Source: Methanogenium sp. (GTDB taxonomy: Archaea > Halobacteriota > Methanomicrobia > Methanomicrobiales > Methanomicrobiaceae). From it: a stretch of 64,000 bases of DNA. The translations under genes and the position numbers were made by a program. Positions 23,700 to 31,990 of this stretch are shown here, one piece after another. Numbering within the stretch: the first letter of the stretch is position 1; each line of letters starts with the position of its first letter. The stretch covers positions 60,996-124,995 of the forward strand of contig JAUVCV010000001.1 of assembly GCA_030595665.1 (NCBI GenBank), given 5' to 3'. A model generated the notes under the pieces. That model did not search any database. It was not told where the DNA came from and was given only the letters and a program-made list of their open reading frames with translations.

Positions 23700-25601
23700 T
23701 TATATCCCCAGTTTCGTCCGGTTAGCTTCAATATGTGCGAGAATTCCGTCTGCTGCCTTCACCGCATCCGGCTCAACACTGAGAAGGCCTCCCGTCACAT
23801 CTTTTAGGTCCTCGGTCAGCAGTTTCACCAGTTTCGGCCCGCCAGTGATCGTAGGAATCGGGTTGACGTAGGTGTAAAGACCAAATGCCAGTGCAAAGAT
23901 TGCATCAATAGTGGCCTTCTGCTCCATGTACTCCGGTGCTGCCACAGCGACCGGGAGGTCAGGAACGGGCACCCCGCCGAGGGCCACAGAGACTGCTGCG
24001 ATCAGATCTGCACATCTGCCGGTATCCGTGCAGGTTCCGTATGAAAGAACCGGCGGGATACCCAGTGACTCACAGACACCCCGGAGTCCGTCCCCTGCCT
24101 TTGCGGCAGCTTCTGGTGAGCAGAGTCCTGCGACCTGCATCGCGGCATTGCCGCAACCCATCGAGAGGACGAGCAGGTTTCGTTTAATGAGCGCCTCTGC
24201 GACTGCAACCGAGTGAACATCCTGTCCGGAGTCACGCAGGGTCGTGCAGGAGACGAGCCCCACAATGCCCCGGATAGTGCCGTCTTTAATGAGGTCAAGG
24301 AGCGGGTCAAGAGAACCCCCGAGGGCTGCCATAATACTCTCCGGTGAGAACCCGACCACCGCGTCACGGGTGGGAAGACCGGTAACCGGTGTCACGTTCT
24401 GCCGCCGGACAGGGTAGTTTTCAATCCCCATGGCGAGAATCTTCTCTGCCTGCTCGTGTGCCTCTGCAGGCACATAGTTCAGCCGTTCGTCAACACCTTC
24501 AAAGGCCACCAGATCAGAAACCGGCAGCAGGCGGAACTGGTATTTTTCAGCGTAGAGGGGATCTAAGGGCAGGGAACAGTTCATGTCCGCGACAAAGACG
24601 TCCACGGTCCCCGTTGCAAGGATTGCCTCCTGCATGATCCAGTTGCCGGTATATCCCCAGAAGACATCATCGGTCTCCCAGCGCTGGATCATCTCCTGCC
24701 CCGTCTCGATATTGGCGATGATGCGGATGCCTTTCGCCCCTGCATCCTGTGCCTTCTTCTGCCACGCCGGGTTGCGTGCCGCCTTGATGAGGGCAAACCC
24801 GAGGAATGGTTCATGGCCGTTTGGAAGAATGTTCACATAGTCCGGGTCAAGAACACCAAGATCGACTTTCACGGTATGTGGTTCGGGAATGCCGAAGAGC
24901 ACGTCCTGCAGGTATTCGCAGACGATTTGGCTCTGGTATGCCATCGCCACAGAGAGTCGCATGGCCTTGAGGGCGAGGCTCACATAGGAACTATCCACAT
25001 TGGTGAGGCATGAACCTGTAGCGTTCATGATCTCCGGGTGGATACCGCCCGGAAAGATGCCAAGTTTTGCCCAGGTTTCCTGCCGTTCCGGCGGTGCCAG
25101 GCGGCGAACGACTTCACTTGATTCTGTGACCGGGCGTGAGAAGTCCTTCTCCACCATGTCACAGACCCTGAGTGCCACTTCGGCTTCGGTTCCGTCCGGT
25201 GACAGCCCAAGGCGGCCGGCAAAATTCCTGAGTTTTTCCGGGGATGTTATCTGGAAGGATGTTTTCCCTTCCGCTGTCTCCCTGAGCGTTTTTACGGTTT
25301 TATCGGTGTGGTAATGATAGGTGGTCGTTCCCAGAACATTGCGTAGCAGCATCATCCGCATTGCCATTGCATCGGCACCGATGCCGCAGACGCCCCGCTT
25401 GTCTTTCTCCGCGTCTGCCCGGCAGGGCCCGTTTGAACAGAGGTCACAGCGTGCCCCTGAAGTGCAGAATGCACATCGGGTGTCAGGGTCTCCGAACCCC
25501 TGTGCTTCGTAGCGGTCCCATACATTGCTCATTCCGTCTTCCTGCAGGTGTTTGTACATCTGCACGACTGACTCGTGATATGATATTCTGTTTTTCTCCA
25601 T
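23700..25601 (-). CDS. CooS-family protein with hybrid-cluster-like active site (not a standard CODH)
   Basis: 633 residues from ATG 25601, with GGAGG nine bases upstream. The fold is that of monofunctional Ni-Fe CO dehydrogenase. Cluster B/D cysteines are present at the N-terminus (CAFCTSGARCDLCSNGPC and VCG). Active-site residues align well with the Carboxydothermus CODH-II set: His263 (NGHEPF), Cys342 (DMNCSLP), Cys452 (VSCTTL), Cys483 (MGCGNA), Cys524 (GTCTD) and Lys562 (MEQKAT). The one exception is that canonical CCTGNE, whose second Cys binds the C-cluster, reads IETGQE, so Cys is replaced by Glu299. A His/Glu pair is typical of hybrid cluster proteins. In Carboxydothermus, CooS-V lacks one canonical cysteine, carries an Fe-S-O cluster and does not oxidise CO. 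I infer the same here: not a CODH, possibly acting on hydroxylamine or nitric oxide-type substrates. Confidence 0.85.
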   Translation of the reverse strand: MEKNRISYHESVVQMYKHLQEDGMSNVWDRYEAQGFGDPDTRCAFCTSGARCDLCSNGPCRADAEKDKRGVCGIGADAMAMRMMLLRNVLGTTTYHYHTDKTVKTLRETAEGKTSFQITSPEKLRNFAGRLGLSPDGTEAEVALRVCDMVEKDFSRPVTESSEVVRRLAPPERQETWAKLGIFPGGIHPEIMNATGSCLTNVDSSYVSLALKAMRLSVAMAYQSQIVCEYLQDVLFGIPEPHTVKVDLGVLDPDYVNILPNGHEPFLGFALIKAARNPAWQKKAQDAGAKGIRIIANIETGQEMIQRWETDDVFWGYTGNWIMQEAILATGTVDVFVADMNCSLPLDPLYAEKYQFRLLPVSDLVAFEGVDERLNYVPAEAHEQAEKILAMGIENYPVRRQNVTPVTGLPTRDAVVGFSPESIMAALGGSLDPLLDLIKDGTIRGIVGLVSCTTLRDSGQDVHSVAVAEALIKRNLLVLSMGCGNAAMQVAGLCSPEAAAKAGDGLRGVCESLGIPPVLSYGTCTDTGRCADLIAAVSVALGGVPVPDLPVAVAAPEYMEQKATIDAIFALAFGLYTYVNPIPTITGGPKLVKLLTEDLKDVTGGLLSVEPDAVKAADGILAHIEANRTKLGI

Positions 25602-25780
25602 ATGCTCCACCCTCCCAAGAGTGGTCTGCGGTCAATCGTGTTGTCATAGTAAAAAAAGATGGAGTATGAATTGGTATCTGACAGGGAAGATTGAAAGGAT
25701 GGTGAGTAATAGTAGTATCAGAAAGAACTGTCTGACCCGGTAAATAATTGTCCGGATAATGCCCTGGGAGTAAACTCTGT

Positions 25781-26587
25781 ATGACAAAAAACCCATATGT
25801 ACATGGATATAACGAAGAAGACTCTTCCCGCCTCGTGAAACAATCAGTTGCCCTGGAAGAAATTCTGCACGCAGAAGAGGATTTTCCGGCAGGCACACAG
25901 ATCCTGGAGGCAGGGTGTGGTGTCGGTGCCCAGACAGTAATTCTTGCTCACCGGTTTCCGGAGGCAGAGATTCTCTCGGTGGATATCTCGGAGACCTATC
26001 TCGCGCAGGCCGAGGAGCGGGTGAAATCCTTCGGATATACGAATGTCACCTTCCGTCACGCCGACCTTGCGTCAACTGATCTGCCACCGGAAAGTGCGGA
26101 CCATATCTTTGTCTGTTTTGTGCTGGAGCATATCCCGGAACCGGAGGCGGCGCTTGCAAACCTCTACCGTGCCCTTCGTCCGGGCGGTTCAGTGACGGTC
26201 ATCGAAGGGGATCACGGATCTGCCATATTCCATCCGGAAAGCCCTGCAGCCTGGCATGTTGTGGATTGCCTGATTGAACTCCAGCACCGAAATGGTGGGG
26301 ACGGGAATATCGGTCGGAGGCTCTATCCCCTGCTCAAAGATGCCGGATTTTCCGAGGTCACGGTGACACCGGCACCGGTATATGTGGACGCGGGCCACCC
26401 GGAATTGGTGGAAGGGTTTACCGAAAGAATATTCATCGCGATGGTGCAGGCCTCACGGGAGGCTGCGTTCCGGGCAGGTATCTCTGACCCCGTTCGCTGG
26501 GAGGCGGGGATTGCCGCACTCCGGCGGACGAAGGAGCCGGATGGCACCCTTTATTATTCGTTTTTTAAGGCAAATGCGGTGAAGTGA
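25781..26587 (+). CDS. Class I SAM-dependent methyltransferase
   Basis: 268 residues with the standard methyltransferase core: motif I ILEAGCGVGAQTVILA, the acidic end of strand 2 (ILSVDISETYL), HADLASTDLPPESAD (motif III) and FVCFVLEHIPEPE (motif IV), then ALRPGGSVTVIEGD. The C-terminal 100 residues form a lid region with a helical bundle. The family includes ubiquinone/menaquinone-type and arsenite-type enzymes, but no CxxC arsenic motif is seen, so the substrate stays open. It is divergently oriented from the CooS-like gene, with a 179-bp gap that must contain both promoters. Confidence 0.85.
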   Translation: MTKNPYVHGYNEEDSSRLVKQSVALEEILHAEEDFPAGTQILEAGCGVGAQTVILAHRFPEAEILSVDISETYLAQAEERVKSFGYTNVTFRHADLASTDLPPESADHIFVCFVLEHIPEPEAALANLYRALRPGGSVTVIEGDHGSAIFHPESPAAWHVVDCLIELQHRNGGDGNIGRRLYPLLKDAGFSEVTVTPAPVYVDAGHPELVEGFTERIFIAMVQASREAAFRAGISDPVRWEAGIAALRRTKEPDGTLYYSFFKANAVK

Positions 26588-26790
26588 GGGGGTTTCACTC
26601 TGTGTTCATCCGTGCAATCATGAGAGCCAGGTTGACGATAATTCCCGGCTTTTCCTTTTTTTGGTGACTGATATCTCTTATCTCAATGTCCGGCAGTCGT
26701 GGAGAAACCGGATGTTGCATGGTACTATCAAAAATATGAAAATAGTAATGAGGCCGGATGAAATTCCGGCCTGATTTAGAATAGTTTTCT

Positions 26791-27396
26791 TTAGTAGTAT
26801 CCAGTGGCAGTTGTTGCCGCCACCATTGCTGCAAGGAAGAAAAAGAACAAAACCGCAAGGACAATTGCCGGTAAAAAGACCGCGACGAAGGCCCGTGTGG
26901 TGGATATCTCATGCAGTTCTTTGATTGCAAGAATATCGAGAGCAAGGGTCCAGAACATTGCGAGGAAACCGATGACGGGAATCCAGCCGAAGATCAGGTT
27001 CGGGGTGATGGAGTAGATGACGGCCCGTACGGTGGTGGTGAGTCCCTTTCTTCCGCCTGCGATATAGACGAAGATGTGCAGAATGATACCTCCAATGAAG
27101 AGTCCGATGACACCGAAGATGATGATGGATATGATGGATGCAATGACCATTCCGGCCATACCTAATGCGGCAATCCCGCTCACGCCGAGGGCCCCCAGCC
27201 CGGCTTCGGCCCCGGCCATTCCTCCAACCATGCCCATAAACAGTCCGAGCATAATCCCGGTCAGTATCCCATAGATCACAAGAAATGTGATGAAATACTG
27301 CAATGCGTCCCCGAGGCTTTCGTCTCTGTGTGCAATCAGTGTCTGTGTAGGATCGAGAAGAAATCCTTTGACTTTATTGATAAATCCCGTTGTCAT
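26791..27396 (-). CDS. Yip1-family membrane protein, copy 1
   Basis: 201 residues. The N-terminal soluble segment (FINKVKGFLLDPTQTLIAHRDESLGDALQYF) is followed by about five membrane helices rich in Gly/Ala/Ile, with the FGWIPVIGFLAMFWTLALDILAIKELHEIS motif near the C-terminus; these are typical of archaeal Yip1-domain proteins. The function in archaea is unknown; in eukaryotes Yip1 proteins act in vesicle traffic. Two paralogues lie nearby (27741-28343 and 30618-31187). The 344-bp gap upstream and its own orientation suggest an independent promoter. Confidence 0.8.
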   Translation of the reverse strand: MTTGFINKVKGFLLDPTQTLIAHRDESLGDALQYFITFLVIYGILTGIMLGLFMGMVGGMAGAEAGLGALGVSGIAALGMAGMVIASIISIIIFGVIGLFIGGIILHIFVYIAGGRKGLTTTVRAVIYSITPNLIFGWIPVIGFLAMFWTLALDILAIKELHEISTTRAFVAVFLPAIVLAVLFFFFLAAMVAATTATGYY

Positions 27397-27740
27397 AGTA
27401 ATGTTCGCCTGCCGGTGTGTTTTGGTTTTTTGGGGATAAAGATATTCACCTCCCGAATTGCATCCTGTCTTTCCTCTCCTCTATCATCTGCGGTGGCACA
27501 GCGGAAATATGGTCAGGTGCATCCGATCTGTATGCCTCTGAAGAACTGCAAATACCATTGTCCGTGTAGTCTGGTCTGACTATGATTATCGGGGATATAT
27601 CCTCCGCACCACATGGTCGTTATCACTCTGAATTTTTATTCGGGGCGATGGATCTGTGAATGAAACAAATACATGACGAAACAGAAGATTTGAAAAAAAG
27701 GTGAAGGATTGAGGTTTCGGCTTCATCCCTGATGTAGTAT

Positions 27741-28343
27741 CTAATACTGTATGTGTGTGATAGTCGGTCCTAAAATCAGGAAGAATGACAGTGCGAGTAC
27801 AACAAGAATGAGCATGAAGACATACGCCAAAACGACTGCAGCAACTGAACGTGCGGTGGAAATTTCATGCAGTTCTTTGATTCCCAGAACCTGCAGAACA
27901 AGTGACCACAATCCTGCAAGAAAACCAATGAGGGGTATCCATCCAAAGAGCAGGTATGGTGTGGATGAGTAGATGAAGGCCCGCAGGGTAGTGCTGACAT
28001 CCTTCCTTCCGCCTGCGATATTGACGAAGATGTGGAGGATGATGCCTCCGATGAAGAGTGCGATGACACCGGCGATGATCATCACTACAATGGCTGCAAG
28101 AACCGCTCCAATGACACCAAATGCGCCCATGACAGCATAAGGCCTGGCAATATACTGTGCCATGCTTAGGCCAAATCCGACCATCACCCCATTCAGTGCC
28201 CCAAATATGGCGAGAAGGATGACATAATATCGCAATGCGTCTCCAAGGCTCTCATCTCTGTGAGCAATTAGTGTCTCTGTCGGATTGAGAAGAAATCCTT
28301 TTACATTATCTATAAATCCAGTTGGCATGGTACTATTTTTCAC
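27741..28343 (-). CDS. Yip1-family membrane protein, copy 2
   Basis: 200 residues, very similar in plan to copy 1: FIDNVKGFLLNPTETLIAHRDESLGDALRYY, then five hydrophobic helices and LFGWIPLIGFLAGLWSLVLQVLGIKELHEIS. The close match of the N-terminal segment, including the RDESLGDAL string, shows a tandem duplication followed by drift in the membrane helices. The start is near an AT-rich region with repeated TTGTCAAAA words that could control it. Function unknown. Confidence 0.8.
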   Translation of the reverse strand: MKNSTMPTGFIDNVKGFLLNPTETLIAHRDESLGDALRYYVILLAIFGALNGVMVGFGLSMAQYIARPYAVMGAFGVIGAVLAAIVVMIIAGVIALFIGGIILHIFVNIAGGRKDVSTTLRAFIYSSTPYLLFGWIPLIGFLAGLWSLVLQVLGIKELHEISTARSVAAVVLAYVFMLILVVLALSFFLILGPTITHIQY

Positions 28344-28403
28344 CTGAGGATACGTTTTGGTTTGCCTAAGGAAATGTATTGTGAGTAATTATTTCATACC
28401 GAC

Positions 28404-28483
28404 TGACAAAATTGGGTTATTTGTCAAAAAATTGTCAAAAGTATATATATTATCTTTCATTTTTTGGTCAAATGTTGTCAAAA
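28404..28483. promoter_or_regulatory. TTGTCAAAA repeats around a TATA-like box
   Basis: Three direct copies of TTGTCAAAA (28421, 28432, 28475) and an inverted TGACAAAA (28404) flank a GTATATATATTA at 28441-28452. The spacing and position between the Yip1 copy 2 start and recQ (divergent genes) suggest regulator sites on a promoter. Which gene is controlled is not decided by the sequence. Confidence 0.5.
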
Positions 28484-28699
28484 GTGGTTAATAATAACCG
28501 ATTTGTTATGATTGCCCGGTTTAGAATTATTGGTGCAAATGTTCTGTTCCATCCTGAGATTTAAGATCCAATTCCTGAACTTTATTTGATTTTTGATACC
28601 TGTCTGTTGAAGATATCTTCAGAATCTGTTCATTTGTATTGATTTGGATCAAATCCGAGTCCTTATTGCTGAAAATGAAATAATATTCTGTCACTTCTT

Positions 28700-30535
28700 A
28701 TGGGACTCTATGATACGCTCCGGGATTACTGGGGATATACCTCGTTTCTTCCCCAGCAGTCTGAGGCGATATCTGAAATTTACCTGAACCATGATGTTCT
28801 GCTCCTCAAAGCCACAGGGGGAGGGAAATCACTCTGTTACCAGATCCTTCCGGTGCACACCAACACACTGGGGATTGTTGTCTCGCCCCTCATCTCCCTG
28901 ATGAAGGATCAGGTGGACGATCTCCGGCAGAAAGGCATCCGGGCGGCGACAATAACGAGTGATCAGACCACCGACGAGAAGAGAAACATGGAGACAGCCC
29001 TGAAAAACGGAAGAATAAATCTCCTGTATGTCTCTCCCGAACGGTTTGTAACTCCCCGGTTCATCAAACTCCTCAAAACGCTCCCCCTCTCTCTTGTCGC
29101 AATTGACGAAGCACACTGTATCTCCCGGTGGGGCCATGATTTCCGCCCGGATTACCGGAAACTCCGGATGATAAAAAAGATCTGGCCGGATGTTCCTGTC
29201 ATCGCGGTAACAGCCACTGCCACCCGTGAGGTAAAGGACGACATCGTCCGACAACTGAATCTGAAAAACCCGTGTGTGCTGATCGGGTCCTTTAACCGGA
29301 CAAATCTGTATTATGAAATTCGCGAATCAGCAAACCCGAAACGGGAGATCCTTGCGTATCTGGAATCCCACCGGGATGTGTCAGGCATCATCTACTGTTT
29401 TTCCCGCAAGCATACTGAAGAGCTCTCCTCGTATCTGCAGGGACAGGGATACTCTTCCCTCCCGTATCATGCGGGCCTCCCTGACCATATCCGCAGGAAA
29501 ACGCAGGAATCTTTTGTCCGGGATGATATTCGGGTGATATGTGCCACGGTCGCCTTTGGCATGGGTATCGACAAACCGGATCTCCGGTTTGTCCTGCACT
29601 ATGATCTCCCGAAAGATATTGAATCATATTATCAGGAAACCGGACGGGCGGGACGGGATGGCATGCCAGGGGAGTGTATCCTGTTCTATGACAGGAATGA
29701 TCTGGCAAAACAACTCTGGCTTATCAACAAATCTGATGCCGATATAGAGTATAAAGAAGTGCAGAAGAAGAAACTCTACGCACTGACACGGTTTTGTGAG
29801 TCACCGGTATGCAGGAGGCAGACGCTCCTAAACTATTTTGGAGAGAAATTCACCGAACCAAACTGTGGACTGTGCGACAACTGCCAAAAAGGGACCGGCA
29901 AAGTTGATGGAGGGGCGTATGCACGAAAAATATTCATCTGTGTCAGGGAACTGAATGGACAAATAGGGCTGAAAAGGATTGTAAATATTCTCTGTGGTAA
30001 GGAGGGCAGAGAGTTTGAGGGCTCGCATTCACGAAAACCGCGATCATTTGGATCTCTTATGGAAATCTCTGAGAATCAGGTGATGGAGTGGGCTGTGGAC
30101 CTCATTTTTCAGGGATATATCAAACGGTCAGGCAGGAAATATCCTGTTCTCTCCCTGACAGAAGAAGGGTGGACACATCTTAAGGCGCAGAAGAATGCCC
30201 AAATTTATCTCAGTAAACCCAGGAAGAGTGGAAAAGTATTGCGTGGCGCACAAAACCGGAACCTCTCGAATGTCAGGTTTAACCAGTCTCTCTTTTCCCT
30301 GCTTAGAATACAGCGGGATGATATTGCACGCCGGGCAGGGATTCCAAAATATATGATATTCACCGACCCTTCATTAATCGAGATGGCAGCATACTATCCG
30401 CGAACAAAGGACGAGTTCCTGAAGATAAAAGGGGTTGGTGTTGCAAAATGGGAGTCATATGGTGAACTGTTCGCCACCGTGATCGTGAATTTCTGTGAAG
30501 AGAATGATATTTCCGGTACAGATAATGCCCGGTAG
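28700..30535 (+). CDS. recQ: RecQ-family DNA helicase
   Basis: 611 residues with the full RecQ plan. Motif 0 (FLPQQSEAI), I (LLKATGGGKSLCYQI), II (AIDEAHCISRWGHDFRP, DEAH box with the aromatic-rich loop), III (AVTATAT), V and VI (VAFGMGIDKPDLRFV and YYQETGRAGRDG). Then the RecQ zinc site (C-RRQ..C..CDNC), a winged-helix RQC segment (about 410-500) and a C-terminal HRDC-like segment (about 530-600, ending in IKGVGVAKWESYGELF). It unwinds 3'-5' and acts in recombination and fork repair. It is transcribed alone on the plus strand, preceded by a 356-bp AT-rich gap. Confidence 0.95.
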   Translation: MGLYDTLRDYWGYTSFLPQQSEAISEIYLNHDVLLLKATGGGKSLCYQILPVHTNTLGIVVSPLISLMKDQVDDLRQKGIRAATITSDQTTDEKRNMETALKNGRINLLYVSPERFVTPRFIKLLKTLPLSLVAIDEAHCISRWGHDFRPDYRKLRMIKKIWPDVPVIAVTATATREVKDDIVRQLNLKNPCVLIGSFNRTNLYYEIRESANPKREILAYLESHRDVSGIIYCFSRKHTEELSSYLQGQGYSSLPYHAGLPDHIRRKTQESFVRDDIRVICATVAFGMGIDKPDLRFVLHYDLPKDIESYYQETGRAGRDGMPGECILFYDRNDLAKQLWLINKSDADIEYKEVQKKKLYALTRFCESPVCRRQTLLNYFGEKFTEPNCGLCDNCQKGTGKVDGGAYARKIFICVRELNGQIGLKRIVNILCGKEGREFEGSHSRKPRSFGSLMEISENQVMEWAVDLIFQGYIKRSGRKYPVLSLTEEGWTHLKAQKNAQIYLSKPRKSGKVLRGAQNRNLSNVRFNQSLFSLLRIQRDDIARRAGIPKYMIFTDPSLIEMAAYYPRTKDEFLKIKGVGVAKWESYGELFATVIVNFCEENDISGTDNAR

Positions 30536-30617
30536 GGTGGGTGGGACTGTTCCTCATATAGTCAGTCAGAACTGGTCATGCATCCCGGCGGTCTGAAGCA
30601 AAAAAACGGGAATGAGG

Positions 30618-31187
30618 TTATGCCGGGAGAAATATCATTGAGCTGAATACCATCGCAATGATGAACATATAATAGAGAACCAAAAAGACCACAACCGGGA
30701 TGAATGTGGCCAGAACTGCCTCCAGCTTTGATACTCCGTGAAATTCGTGGAGGGCAAATACCTGGATTGCCATTCCCCAGTAGGGAGTGAGGAATGCTCC
30801 GATGATGGTCCAGCCAATGAGCAGAGTCGGGACCATGGAGTAGCACGCCGCCCGGACGGTCTCCAGGTATCCGCCGGTTCCGTTAAAGAAGAGAATGAAT
30901 ATGTGGGTGATGGCGGCACCGATAAAAAGAGAAATGATGCCTCCCACGAGAGAGAAGGCAAATACTCCTGGTATTATGAAGATGAGGGCGGCATGTGGGA
31001 TCTCCAGCCCCGGGCCAAAGACAACAAGACCAGTGGCAATGACGATGGTTATGAGTACAGAAAAGGCAAAGAGCAGTGTCAGAAAGAATACAAAGGCATC
31101 TTTGAATGATTCGTTCCGGTATTCACCAAATCCCTGATCAAAGGAGAAGAGACAGGTCCGGATGCGGTCGCTGAACGATAACGTCAT
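30618..31187 (-). CDS. Yip1-family membrane protein, copy 3
   Basis: 189 residues. It shares the Yip1 outline with copies 1 and 2 (an N-terminal soluble part, FDQGFGEYRNESFKDAFVFF, then five hydrophobic helices with LIGWTIIGAFLTPYWGMAIQVFALHEFHGVS), but is more diverged. The HEFHGVS near the C-terminus corresponds to KELHEIS in the others. It lies about 80 bp beyond the 3' end of recQ on the opposite strand. Function unknown. Confidence 0.75.
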   Translation of the reverse strand: MTLSFSDRIRTCLFSFDQGFGEYRNESFKDAFVFFLTLLFAFSVLITIVIATGLVVFGPGLEIPHAALIFIIPGVFAFSLVGGIISLFIGAAITHIFILFFNGTGGYLETVRAACYSMVPTLLIGWTIIGAFLTPYWGMAIQVFALHEFHGVSKLEAVLATFIPVVVFLVLYYMFIIAMVFSSMIFLPA

Positions 31188-31301
31188 GCTCTATCCTTGC
31201 GCTGGATGGGGGAATAATTTTTGGATGGAATGGTTCCCCTGCGAAACCTTCATCTCCTTGGATTTCGTTAATGGGGCATATCAAATGTTGAGGTGTTGTG
31301 A

Positions 31302-31943
31302 ATGAATGTTCTTATAATCTATGCTCATCCCTATCCTGCCTCGCTGAATGCGGCCCTGAAGGACCGGGCAGTCTCAGTTCTGGAGGATATGGATCATACC
31401 GTGAAGGTCTCGGATCTCTATGCGATGAAGTTCAAGGCAGTTCTTGATCAGGATGACTTTCCCCGGCGTTGTAACCGGGAATACTTCTCGATTCCCGGTG
31501 AACAGGTCGCGGGGGTGCGGAACGGCATACTGGTTCCCGACATCCAGACTGAGATAGAGAAGGTCCGGTGGGCCGATCTCCTCATCTTCCAGTTCCCCAT
31601 CTGGTGGAGCTCAATGCCTGCCATTCTAAAGGGCTGGATTGACCGGGTCTTTGCACAGGGGTTTGTGGTAAATCTGGCGGAGGGGAAAGTCTATCGTGAT
31701 GGTCTTTTGTCCGGTAAGAAGGCCATGATCTCAACGACAGCCGGTTCTCCGCCGGAATTCTACACGGAAGACGGGCCGCATGGTGACATCAATCATCACC
31801 TGATGAGTCTCTGGCACAATACCTTTGAGTTCTGTGGAATGGAGGTTGTGCCGACGTTTTATGTGTTTAATGCAGGTGTAATGGATGATCTGCAGTTCAA
31901 TGCCGAACTGGAACGCTACGAGGAGTATCTGCGCCTGCTGTGA
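31302..31943 (+). CDS. NAD(P)H dehydrogenase (quinone)/KefF-like flavoprotein
   Basis: 213 residues of the flavodoxin-fold quinone reductase family. The start MNVLIIYAHPYPASLNAALKD matches the phosphate-binding loop, FQFPIWWSSMPAILKGWIDRVF the FMN-binding loop (WWS-PA-LKGW), and TTAGSPPEFY the third FMN contact. The reaction is two-electron reduction of quinones or other acceptors, or, in KefF, gating of potassium efflux. A soluble, cytoplasmic dimer is expected. It is on the plus strand with an AT-rich promoter region upstream. Confidence 0.9.
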   Translation: MNVLIIYAHPYPASLNAALKDRAVSVLEDMDHTVKVSDLYAMKFKAVLDQDDFPRRCNREYFSIPGEQVAGVRNGILVPDIQTEIEKVRWADLLIFQFPIWWSSMPAILKGWIDRVFAQGFVVNLAEGKVYRDGLLSGKKAMISTTAGSPPEFYTEDGPHGDINHHLMSLWHNTFEFCGMEVVPTFYVFNAGVMDDLQFNAELERYEEYLRLL

Positions 31944-31990
31944 TGAACGGCCGTCTTTCATCCAGGCAGGGTAATCCTGCATATTCATTC

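Noticed and set aside
23700..25601. Plain CO dehydrogenase
   Set aside because: The active-site cysteine aligned with Cys295 is glutamate, so CODH activity should not be assumed.
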